Origin: Candidatus Woesearchaeota archaeon
Lineage (GTDB): Archaea > Nanobdellota > Nanobdellia > Woesearchaeales > DSVV01
DNA length: 30,515 nt
Assembly (NCBI GenBank): GCA_016205905.1
Contig: JACQSP010000074.1
Span: forward strand, 1-30,515
Direction: 5' to 3'
The position numbers and the translations under genes were made by a program. How positions within the stretch are numbered: the stretch's first letter is position 1; every line of letters begins with the position of its first letter. The notes below the pieces were generated by a model. The model had not been told where the DNA came from, did no database searches, and saw nothing but the letters and a program-made list of their open reading frames with translations. Positions 16,701 through 23,609 of this stretch are shown piece after piece.

Positions 16701-18218
16701 CACACTCAGTCTCTCGCAGGATTTGGCTCAATTGGAGTTGCAAAACATTCTATTACTGTAAATCACGACGGTGAATCTAAAAAAGGGCGAAGAGTTATTG
16801 TCACAAAAACAAACGATGATGAGAGAATCACTAGAATTGAATATAAAATCTATAATGAGCTTAGAAGTGTAAACCTTTTCAATGTTGCCAAACCATTGGC
16901 TGTTAATGGCAGGGAGATTGTCGTCGAATATTCTGGGCAGACGCTTGTAGAATACGCGCAGAGATATATTAGGGAACTTGCGCAAAATCCAAATCTAAAC
17001 CCAAACATAAATTCCCAACTAAATCCTAATCCTCATCTAAACCTAAATCCAAATCCCCATCTCAACCAAAATCCAAACCTAACTCCAAACCAAACACCAG
17101 ATGTAACTCCAAACATTGAACTAAAAAAGTATATACACTATTTAGCAGATGCTATTTCTCAAAAGGTTAAGATAAATCAGCTGTTATCCTCAATATTGAG
17201 CTATGACGACAAAGCTTATCTTGAAGAAAGAAGGATTAAAAAAGTGTTAGATTATTTTAAAGGAAGATATTCTGAGCGTGAAATTAATGAGCAATATCAT
17301 GCATTCAGGGTAATGCGCGCATTTGGGTTTGACAACGAATTATTCAGAGCTGCTTATATGAGAACAATCGGAAAAGCGCTTAATGCAATCCCTGAAAAAT
17401 ACAGATCTTGGCTAAAAGACAGTTACGGCGCAAATTTTGCCGTTGATGATAGTGAAAATTTTACAATTGATAATAATGGCACTAAAAATGGCACTAAAGG
17501 CAGCAGTGGAAAAGCAGACGAGCAAGAAGCAAACAGTTGGAACAACAGAGTGATTGTATTTGATTTTAATAATCTCACCTATGATGCCTCACAGCTTGAC
17601 GACTCAATACTTATCCATACTTATGGTTTAGGATTAACAGATAAAGGAGAAGAGCAGATGTTGGATGAGTGCATGTTGGCAATGAATTTAGGCGAGCATG
17701 AATTTGGAGATGTAACAGACAAAAGATGCGAATACAAACGAGGATTTATTTCGGCAAGCATGCATAGAAACCTTTTGCTTGCAGGCAACATATTAAGGGC
17801 AGTTGAATCAGGAAGAGCGCCTGAGGAAAGAACAGCAGATGTTGAGCACCATATTAGAAAAAGTATGAGTTATATACAAAAATTTAAAGAGGTATTGGGG
17901 CAGGAGTATAATGTTGATAAGGAAGATTTAGTTTATATTATCAAAACAGTTCAGAAAATGTGCGCAACTTATTTTGAGCGTATTGAACATAAGAAAACAG
18001 AAAGGGAAAGTACAAAGAGAGGAAGCATAATAAGAGAAAGCACAGAGGGAGAGAGCACAATGGGAAGAAGCATAGAAGGAGAAATCATAATGAGAGAAGG
18101 TTCTTGTGGTTATTCTCAAGGAATTGTTTCTGAAAGTAATATCAGCAATTTAGGAAGTTCAGGAACAAGTTCTGGTTCAACTCACAATTTAGAGTCAACT
18201 CTTGGGTTTAGCGAGTAA
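13740..18218 (+). CDS. Giant helical protein with a putative divergent kinase/APH-like C-terminal domain
   Basis: A 1492-residue protein I cannot name. GTG 13740 follows GGGGGT at a normal spacing and is the start I use. Residues 14-45 are Thr/Ser/Pro/Asn-rich; about 50-980 are mainly helical and solenoid-like with no membrane segment. From about 985 I see a possible kinase-type fold: a Gly-rich turn GFGSIG (994-999), a Lys strand VIVTK (K1023), an acidic helix RIEYKIYNEL (E1034, E1040) and a hinge-like VVEYSGQTLVEY. After a long insertion with Asn-Pro repeats (about 1082-1124) come KDSYGANF (D1227, N1232; the DxxxxN spacing of HGDxxxxN/HRDxxxxN loops) and IVFDFNNLTYD (D1275, metal-binding position). 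The usual His of the loop is Lys/Leu here. The C-terminus is Ser/Glu/Arg-rich low complexity. The kinase reading is an inference and needs a structural check. Confidence 0.65.
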   Translation: MVKSQKPDLRFQNQTTASSITSIITPNITPSVTPNTAPNTSSSTSPSIDSVVLERLWHMIPDDARLENHVLPTSGFSSKTMSECAYMISNDYQESERSVANAGKKLVSFLFPDTTFECSLNEEGALVKSAKKTIDPNHTMTFNMANGEAVFDERTGFYNLFSDKEHEVAKFLQVFQARLALAVTKEESIAEIKEFQRITHLPFEVLEYFYEKVKHRSIGELFTSPEITYGIPEIINGILGIYHLISHGKSLDENIDRDFCYHVGIDYLTEFKRRRFGYGFWADDESLFSKIPQKIINGILVEGAEEALKRQKKKLDRRLNEMELWPSMRYGTAIDTERISTDDKVIDFFHDLQLGVDFLLYMTPDNRMEERYELKKRQLVMEYKEFCRKVTMSPLIFTHYVYPYIYFCYLTNDREALKEMVSVYLDIFQQNRIIERHEWSKLYQGAARNLFEADVWDGKDLDLVKTLLFSWNALKEVNKIHELLKTDKIGSNTQERTDGSSHYNSEEKDALVERIRKVLIEDIIKDHVLKKLPSVFEKGTIELDNFDYLFVLSPLLGVLGDPELDYCVLGAIAKQADLHPTKLLMAEMYASNILGRYFYLPNEPTKQVDSKESPLSILFSITSPKRRLTSEQLTYWQQRFIDLFKPISERDAASSNGFKSAIDRTEERSKLEVKNKHNDNNDTNDDANDDAWRIYPIWGGAFLGDYVYYHENQRRYAQAHLERYDIISARRHFAAIGEKADYFGLTAKMIDDLAGPTKKPLGKTKILNLVRSCTLLRGFVGGHKTMMREWFSERIDDETVFSEEIINMKYNSKKQFCKYLDEKTKAEEEIEEDIFEKIMEYASRFYDENILIAGGKYLLSRNQELFPWLRDFWPNFSNISVLRDNEDALCIDEMAEEEKEAVEGGVVGGIAKILSKLKEEAVAFIEKKEYASAHMIYRKINPKKGNQEFLREVYSRNLQEVRADDKNDGTIGLTFVDDKGRETKITFHTQSLAGFGSIGVAKHSITVNHDGESKKGRRVIVTKTNDDERITRIEYKIYNELRSVNLFNVAKPLAVNGREIVVEYSGQTLVEYAQRYIRELAQNPNLNPNINSQLNPNPHLNLNPNPHLNQNPNLTPNQTPDVTPNIELKKYIHYLADAISQKVKINQLLSSILSYDDKAYLEERRIKKVLDYFKGRYSEREINEQYHAFRVMRAFGFDNELFRAAYMRTIGKALNAIPEKYRSWLKDSYGANFAVDDSENFTIDNNGTKNGTKGSSGKADEQEANSWNNRVIVFDFNNLTYDASQLDDSILIHTYGLGLTDKGEEQMLDECMLAMNLGEHEFGDVTDKRCEYKRGFISASMHRNLLLAGNILRAVESGRAPEERTADVEHHIRKSMSYIQKFKEVLGQEYNVDKEDLVYIIKTVQKMCATYFERIEHKKTERESTKRGSIIRESTEGESTMGRSIEGEIIMREGSCGYSQGIVSESNISNLGSSGTSSGSTHNLESTLGFSE

Positions 18219-18301
18219 GCAAGTATAAACCATATTTGAATGAAGCGATGAAGCTTAAAAAACAGAAACATATTTATATCTAATAATAATATAACAAACA
18301 T

Positions 18302-18817
18302 ATGAAGACAAAAAAGAGAAACATAAAAACCTTCGTTCAATCTAAAAAAAGAATATTAATCGGCGGAGCAATAGGAGTCGCTATTTGTTTATTATTATTT
18401 TTATTCTATATATTTGTGTACTTTCCACTAATTGATACGGTTTACTACAGCGATTCAACTGATGGCTCAACTCCTCAATGGCTGTTAATGCCTCCGACAA
18501 TAACTGGACATTCATTTCCTCTTTTTTCACACTTTATTATAGAAGGTACGTCAGTTACAACCATGTTTTGCAAGGCAACAAACCCAGAATGTGTTAATTG
18601 GGGTAATTGGGCTCTTCTCAATAAAGATATGGCAGGTTGTGACACTCCATGGATTATGGAAGGAACAGCAGGATGTTGCGTGGAGAAAATAATGGCTCCC
18701 GACGAATCTTGCTCAGAAAAAGTAGAGATTGCAGGCTTTGCAATCCTTGCAGGTTTATTACTTGTAATATATTTTATTTTAGGGGCAGTCGTTGCTTTAT
18801 TAACACAAAAAAGATAA
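18302..18817 (+). CDS. Unknown two-span membrane protein with Cys-rich external loop
   Basis: A 171-residue protein I do not recognise. A basic N-terminus is followed by one membrane helix (about 19-42), then a loop of about 100 residues with six Cys (FCKATNPEC, GCDTPW, GCCVEK, ESCSEK), and a second helix at 145-167 ending in QKR. The topology suggests both ends in the cytoplasm and a disulfide-stabilised external domain. TTTATATC at 18273-18280 lies about 26 nt before the ATG, giving a probable leaderless transcript. It is 83 nt after the giant gene but has its own promoter-like box. Confidence 0.7.
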   Translation: MKTKKRNIKTFVQSKKRILIGGAIGVAICLLLFLFYIFVYFPLIDTVYYSDSTDGSTPQWLLMPPTITGHSFPLFSHFIIEGTSVTTMFCKATNPECVNWGNWALLNKDMAGCDTPWIMEGTAGCCVEKIMAPDESCSEKVEIAGFAILAGLLLVIYFILGAVVALLTQKR

Positions 18818-18839
18818 TATAAAAACAGTTCTAGTTTCG

Positions 18840-19040
18840 TTCCAAGGCGCAGCCACCCGTCTTATAAAAAACGTTTGAAAGTTAGAAAGCTTGACAGCTT
18901 GAAAATACGACTCATATGGCGCACTTTCAAGCTTTCAGACTTTCAAGCTTTCAAACAGTTTCATGGAACGGTGGACTGCGTCCAACAAACGAGTTGGGAG
19001 CGAAAAAAAATTAAGAAACATGGAATATTCTAAACAAATC
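18840..19040 (+). repeat. Palindromic element copy C (complete)
   Basis: It has the same order as copy B: left end AAGGCGCAGCCACCCGTC, core arms of GAAAGTTAGAAAGCTTGACA...CTTTCAAGCTTTCAAAC, apex CTCATATGGCGC, right end ACGGTGGACTGCGTCC and a tail ending TAAACAAAT. It lies between the convergent membrane-protein and PhoU-like genes and could act as a bidirectional terminator. Confidence 0.85.
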
Positions 19041-19073
19041 TTAATAAGATAATATAACCTAAAAGAATTATCA

Positions 19074-20039
19074 CTACAGCACCAGCGCCATATACGGCCC
19101 GAACATATCAAATATCATGCTTTCTATGTTAATTAAATAATGCACAACAACCTTTTCATTGTCTTTCTTTTTCTTTAAGAGCTCAAACCCATCTTTCATA
19201 ACTTTTTTTCTTTGTGCGCCGAATTCTTTTGCCTTGTCTATGCTAAAATTAAAGAATAAGTCATTAAACATTGCAATGCTTTTATTCACATCCTCAAAAA
19301 GAAGAAATGTATCAAAACTTATTTTTACTTTTTTGTTTTCTCCCTGTTTTTTATTCTCTTCCCACTTTTTACTATTTTCACTCGTCAAAAAATCGCACAA
19401 AAATTTAAGCTCATCTGCGCATTTTTCCAGCTGCTCGACAATAGTGTACATGAAAACAGTTTTATTATACTCTTTATATCCATTTTTTGCCAAAGCACGC
19501 CTGCAAAAATGAGTAAATTTGTTATTTGTCTTTTCAAGGTCTTTTATTGTAGAAATTGTATTGTAATCATTGTTTTTCAAGGCAGTCAGTAAATCTTCAC
19601 CCATTACTTTCAACAGCAGCAAAGTTCTTCTCAGTAAAGAATCAAACTCTGTTGGATCGGCCTCTGAAATGCTTCTGACAATACATTTGTTTTTTTCCTG
19701 TTTTAGGATTTCAAAAGCCATCGCTTCATTATCTATCGCAGTTTTCACATCTTTTAGCTGTTCAGGATGAGTATAAATAATTTCAATCTCATCATATCCA
19801 GCTTTATACATTGCATCAAAGCTCCTTCTCGTTAAAACACCGGTTTTGGAAACATCAAGAACACCTTTTTTAAATGGCTTCTCGCTGATATTTCCTGCTT
19901 GCAGATACAAAAATAGTTTGTCATCTTTTTCAACAATCTCAATTTCATCGCCCTTTTTCAGGTTAAACTTATCTGTCCATTTCTTTGGCAGTGAAACTGT
20001 AAGAGAAGTATTTCCATGCTGAACTAGTTTTCGTTTCAT
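19074..20039 (-). CDS. PhoU-like regulator with SpoVT/AbrB N-terminal domain
   Basis: A 321-residue archaeal PhoU-type protein. Residues 1-48 form a swapped-hairpin AbrB-like DNA-binding domain (KLVQHGNTSLTVSLPKKW...GDEIEIVEKDDKLFLY). The rest is a helical region of PhoU type, with typical FDSLLRRTLLLLKVMGEDLL (about 130-150) and a C-terminal YLINIESMIFDMFGPYMALVL-like end. It is predicted to regulate phosphate uptake or a related response by binding DNA; no Pst transport genes are in the window. A Lys/Glu insertion (about 225-240) lies between helices. AAGGTGA (rc of 20045-20051) is the ribosome-binding site. The upstream palindrome at 20054-20214 would be in its leader if transcription starts from the A/T box at 20223-20232. 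Confidence 0.85.
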   Translation of the reverse strand: MKRKLVQHGNTSLTVSLPKKWTDKFNLKKGDEIEIVEKDDKLFLYLQAGNISEKPFKKGVLDVSKTGVLTRRSFDAMYKAGYDEIEIIYTHPEQLKDVKTAIDNEAMAFEILKQEKNKCIVRSISEADPTEFDSLLRRTLLLLKVMGEDLLTALKNNDYNTISTIKDLEKTNNKFTHFCRRALAKNGYKEYNKTVFMYTIVEQLEKCADELKFLCDFLTSENSKKWEENKKQGENKKVKISFDTFLLFEDVNKSIAMFNDLFFNFSIDKAKEFGAQRKKVMKDGFELLKKKKDNEKVVVHYLINIESMIFDMFGPYMALVL

Positions 20040-20053
20040 GTTTTCACCTTTAA

Positions 20054-20214
20054 CAAGGCTTGTAAAACAAGTAAGAGGATTAAATGGTTAAAAGTAAGAG
20101 GTAGTAGGTAAGAGGGAACAACTACGATGTTATCATCGTACCTCTTACCTCATACCTTTTACCTCTTACAATTAACTCCTCTTACCTTTTACCATGTTCT
20201 TACAAGCTACAAGC
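20054..20214. repeat. Palindromic element F with GTAAGAGG words
   Basis: The outer arms AAGGCTTGTA (20054-20063) and TACAAGCCTT (20205-20214) are inverses. Inside, GTAAGAGG-type words on the left face CCTCTTAC-type words on the right, with a CTACGATG-TTAT-CATCGTA apex (about 20120-20140). The core words and apex TACGATG are shared with copy A at the start of the window, but the outer ends are different. It lies between the PhoU-like gene and deoC. Confidence 0.85.
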
Positions 20215-20222
20215 CTTACAAA

Positions 20223-20232
20223 CTTATATAAT
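20223..20232. promoter_or_regulatory. A/T-rich promoter-like box between PhoU-like gene and deoC
   Basis: CTTATATAAT reads as a TATA-like box on the minus strand. If used toward the PhoU-like gene it would put palindrome F in a leader of about 160 nt. A second box, TATATA at 20372-20377, is better placed for deoC. Confidence 0.35.
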
Positions 20233-20403
20233 AGTAACCCTCCACCCAAATATTAATAAATATAACTATGCCATCTAAACACACACCAAAAAACATTAGA
20301 AATAATATTAGATTTATAAACTTTACCAAAATACATGAAAATGTACAAATATACATTATACATGAAAAAAGTATATACATGGCTCACAAAGCTCTTGAGA
20401 GCT

Positions 20404-21447
20404 ATGGCAGAATTAGCAGGATTAGACACACTAATAATCGGCACAGAAGCAAGGAGGATTTCTGGAGAGATTGCAGCAGGAAACATAAATGCAAACACAA
20501 TAGTTACACCAGAACAATTTTCTGCAATTGATAAATTAGCTACTGGAAAAATGCTTGCCGGCTTGGTTGACCATACACAATTAAGCGCGTTTGCAGCAAG
20601 AAAAGACATAGAAAAGCTTGCAAAAGAGGCGCATGAATTAGGAACAGCATCTGTTTGTGTCAATGAAGGAAGGATTACTGATGCAGCAAATATCTTAGAT
20701 GACTTAAATTCACAAGTAAAGGCTTGCTGCGTGATTGGATTCCCTCTCGGCGCTGCAACAAGCTATGTAAAAGCTCATTCTGCGGTTGATGCAGTCAAAA
20801 TAAGAGCAGATGAAGTTGATATGGTTATTAATGTAGGGTACTTGAAAGATAAAGACACTAAAAGATTTAAAGAAGATATTGAGAGGGTAATGTTTCATCT
20901 CTGGGAATATACCTCAAACAATAAAAAAAAGGATATTGTATTAAAAGTGATATTAGAAAACTGCTATTTAACTTCTGAGGAAATTGTTTATGCAACACAA
21001 ACAGTGGCAAAATTAGCTAAACATTATTTACACACTAGAAACCATTCAGGATTAAAAGTATTTGTCAAGACATCAACAGGTTTTGGCACGCCAGCAAAAA
21101 GCCCAGTCCCTAAAAAAGATTATGGCAAAGGAATGGTTGATACTGCTGTTGGTGCAACAATAGAAGATGTTTATTTAATGAGGCAGGCGATTGACGAAGT
21201 AACAAAAGTAACAAGACCTGGAGACACAAGCAACCAAGATGATAATTCCAACCAAGATGATAATTATAAATATGTTGTTGGCATAAAAGCAGCAGGCGGC
21301 ATAAAAGACAGAGAAACAGCGCTAAAAATGATGGTTGCAGCTGGGTGTTTAATAAAAGACGAAAAAACCAGCGAATATAAGCTCAGAGAGAATTATCAAG
21401 ATATTTTCAGAATTGGGGCTAGTGCAACTAAAGAGATATGTAAATAA
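20404..21447 (+). CDS. deoC: Deoxyribose-phosphate aldolase
   Basis: DeoC splits 2-deoxyribose-5-phosphate into acetaldehyde and glyceraldehyde-3-phosphate. The catalytic set is clear: Asp in DEVDMVINVGYL, the Schiff-base Lys in FVKTSTGFG, and the second Lys in VGIKAAGGIKD. At 347 residues it is about 100 longer than usual. Extra length comes from an N-terminal extension before LVDHTQL and insertions, one being a direct 6-residue duplication SNQDDNSNQDDN just before the final beta strand. ATG 20404 is chosen because TATATA at 20372-20377 lies about 29 nt upstream; ATG 20362 or 20335 would add unconvincing residues. DeoB is encoded 2.2 kb downstream on the same strand. Confidence 0.9.
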   Translation: MAELAGLDTLIIGTEARRISGEIAAGNINANTIVTPEQFSAIDKLATGKMLAGLVDHTQLSAFAARKDIEKLAKEAHELGTASVCVNEGRITDAANILDDLNSQVKACCVIGFPLGAATSYVKAHSAVDAVKIRADEVDMVINVGYLKDKDTKRFKEDIERVMFHLWEYTSNNKKKDIVLKVILENCYLTSEEIVYATQTVAKLAKHYLHTRNHSGLKVFVKTSTGFGTPAKSPVPKKDYGKGMVDTAVGATIEDVYLMRQAIDEVTKVTRPGDTSNQDDNSNQDDNYKYVVGIKAAGGIKDRETALKMMVAAGCLIKDEKTSEYKLRENYQDIFRIGASATKEICK

Positions 21448-21651
21448 TATTAGTTACTCAACTTTTGCGATTATTCGCAAATAGCTAAGTTAAGCAACAC
21501 AATTATTGCAGATTAAATGAAAAATTTCCTATTAATTCGTATTTAATCTGCAAGATTATAAATTTAAATGAGAAAATTTTAATTAAATTTACAATAAAGC
21601 ATTAATCATGTTTAAATTTTAAAAACTGCAAAAGTTCAGTTAGTTAATATT
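21446..21651. repeat. Palindromic element G after deoC
   Basis: The left end AATATTAGTTACTCAACTTT+TGC (from 21446) and the right end GCAAAAGTTCAGTTAGTTAA+TATT (21628-21651) are near-inverses. Nested inside are TTTGCGA-TTAT-TCGCAAA (21464-21481), an exact 13-bp inverted pair TTGCAGATTAAAT/ATTTAATCTGCAA (21506-21518, 21541-21553), and AAATTTAA/TTAAATTT. It starts on the deoC stop codon, so it may serve as its terminator. Arms and words differ from the other families. Confidence 0.75.
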
Positions 21652-21740
21652 AACCATTTATAATCTTATTCAACTTGTATTTTTAACTATCACATTTAAT
21701 AAATTAATAAATAGGCCATCTTCATTATCAATATCAAAAA

Positions 21741-23309
21741 ATGAAAACCAAAACTATCCAAGAAGTGAAGAGTTTATATCACTCAGGGAAAGGACCTTGC
21801 GAGAATCATGTTTCTCCCAAAGAGATAGTGGAAGGCTTTACTACACTTTTTCTGGGGTTTCCTTATGAAAACATAAATTTCCACAAATTAAAGCTAAGTT
21901 CAGTTATTAAACAGGTTGGAGCCGATGAAGTGGATGATTGCGGTGAAATTGATGGGTTATCAGAAACAGGGCTTGGTCGAGTGTTGCGAGCAGTTCATAC
22001 TCACTTGCGTGGATTAAATTTTGACAAAGAAGATATTGTTTATCATTTTGGATTTAAAGAGTACTCCTCTCAAAAAGAAGCAGATGCAGCAGAGAAATAT
22101 TTTTTTGCAAAGTTAAATGGAAGAGTAGAAAGAACAAGTGATGATTCAGAATTAGATATGAAAAATATCGAAGAGAAAACAATTCATGTAAAACCAAGTG
22201 AAAACAATTTTTTAGCCAGATTGGTGAAGGAGCTTTCCGAGGCATTAGATAACTTTAATCAGGGTAATAATGGTGAACAATATTTTAGAAGAGTTCTGTT
22301 TAGTAACACTTTTCCTTCTTTAAATTGCGAAGATGTAGCGGAAGAAGAGCGCTCTTTTCTCGGATTAAATCCACCACTTATATTCCCAAATGAAGAAATC
22401 TCCTGTTTGGAAAAGCTGCTTGGGGAATGGTATTCTTCTGAAGCTCTAAAATCTGCGGGGATAGTATTACTGCAAAAACCGGAAAATCCGCCATTAAAAT
22501 TCTTGGAAAAGTTTTCAAAAATGAAAGGAAACAATAAAGAAGATGTTCACATAAGTGATTACATTTCAGAATTTAAAAAACATTTTCCAGATTTGGCTTC
22601 GACTATATCCATTCGTGTAGGCCTTGGTCTTGTAGTAGATTCAATACTTTGGGCGAGAAAGGATAAAGAAAAAGCTTTAAGTGAATATTCAACAGTGTAT
22701 TCTTATTTTGAAGGCAAAGTATTAGAAGATGAGCTAAGAGTGAAAATAAAAGAAATGAAAAATCCTTATTCTCGACTTTATGCTAGAAGAGCACTCTTGG
22801 AGAGATTTTTTGGTTATGATGGAGAAACTCAATTCAGAATAGGAGTGCCAGAAAAGCTCTTTTCTGATTTTCTAGAGGATTTAAATGGATTAGGAAGAAG
22901 AAGTCTGATTGCTTTGGAGGGGCTCAGAACAAATCCTAACGCTAACAATTATTGGAAAGAGCATTACCAAGCTCCTTCAGCAATCATAGAAATGTACAAT
23001 CAGGCTATTCATCAGTGGGATAGTGCTAGTGGTTATCAAAGTGTAAGGGATGTAGTCACAAAGTATGCACAGAAAGCAGTTAAGCAAAGAGATTTGTTTA
23101 TGGCAAAGTTTTTGGTCTTTAAATTGGGGGATGTTTTTGCTCAAACAGGTGGTTGTTCATCATGTATTGGTTCTCCCTCTTCTGAGCCATGGCAAAGAGA
23201 CGCTTATGATTCTTTCTTAGGAGCGCAAACTCTGCTGAATTTTAGTTCTTCTAAGAAATATGTTAATAAGATAGTTGAGTTATTCGGCAAAGTTTCTAAA
23301 TATAAATAA
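21741..23309 (+). CDS. Unknown soluble helical protein
   Basis: A 522-residue protein I do not recognise. It is mostly charged helices with no signal peptide or membrane segment. Visible points are a CENH segment near residue 20, an acidic segment (about 130-165), and a C-terminal half with a regular helical pattern (PYSRLYARRALLERFFGY, VRDVVTKYAQKAVKQRDLF). Close to the C-terminus is a GGCSSC motif that could bind metal or form a disulfide. The ATG follows an A/T-rich stretch without a ribosome-binding site, so it may be leaderless. It sits between deoC and deoB but separated from each by about 300 bp of structured sequence, so membership in one operon is doubtful. Confidence 0.6.
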   Translation: MKTKTIQEVKSLYHSGKGPCENHVSPKEIVEGFTTLFLGFPYENINFHKLKLSSVIKQVGADEVDDCGEIDGLSETGLGRVLRAVHTHLRGLNFDKEDIVYHFGFKEYSSQKEADAAEKYFFAKLNGRVERTSDDSELDMKNIEEKTIHVKPSENNFLARLVKELSEALDNFNQGNNGEQYFRRVLFSNTFPSLNCEDVAEEERSFLGLNPPLIFPNEEISCLEKLLGEWYSSEALKSAGIVLLQKPENPPLKFLEKFSKMKGNNKEDVHISDYISEFKKHFPDLASTISIRVGLGLVVDSILWARKDKEKALSEYSTVYSYFEGKVLEDELRVKIKEMKNPYSRLYARRALLERFFGYDGETQFRIGVPEKLFSDFLEDLNGLGRRSLIALEGLRTNPNANNYWKEHYQAPSAIIEMYNQAIHQWDSASGYQSVRDVVTKYAQKAVKQRDLFMAKFLVFKLGDVFAQTGGCSSCIGSPSSEPWQRDAYDSFLGAQTLLNFSSSKKYVNKIVELFGKVSKYK

Positions 23310-23336
23310 TTCTCATAAAATTAGTTTAGTTTGTTC

Positions 23337-23457
23337 TATATAACAAACGTATCATTTTATTACGAAAATTTCGTACGTTTGCTATACATTTGAACTTTGT
23401 TCAAATTGTACCACATAGTTTGCTGTGGTTTGGTAGGCAAAACCTAGCATTTTTTTT
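23337..23457. terminator. Cluster of consecutive hairpins ending in a T-run
   Basis: Four stems follow one another. CAAACGTA (23344-23351) pairs with TACGTTTG (23374-23381). ATTTGAAC-TTT-GTTCAAAT is at 23388-23406. CCACA...TGTGG is at 23411-23428. TAGGCAAAACCTA ends in GCA and eight T residues by 23457. The position just after the 522-residue gene and the final T-run suggest a terminator. Confidence 0.55.
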
Positions 23458-23532
23458 GATTTATTCAAGAAATCCCTTCTTTTCTTAAACTTTTTAAAGC
23501 GAGATACATTCCCTCACTTAATCATTGAATCA

Positions 23533-23600
23533 GTGAATACATTAATTCCATGAACACATTAATTAAATGAAAACATTAATTCAATGAAAAAATCATACTA
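23533..23600 (+). repeat. 17-bp tandem repeats upstream of deoB
   Basis: Three consecutive 17-bp units, GTGAATACATTAATTCC, ATGAACACATTAATTAA and ATGAAAACATTAATTCA (23533-23583), are followed by a decayed fourth. Each centres on the palindrome ATTAAT. They end about 10 nt before the deoB start and overlap where its promoter and leader should be, so they could be iterated regulator sites. The function is not shown by sequence. Confidence 0.7.
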
Positions 23601-23609
23601 GGTGAAAAA

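Noticed and set aside
20040..20403. Riboswitch upstream of the PhoU-like gene or deoC
   Set aside because: The structure is a near-perfect word-repeat palindrome shared in part with the window start, not a multi-branched aptamer with conserved loops.
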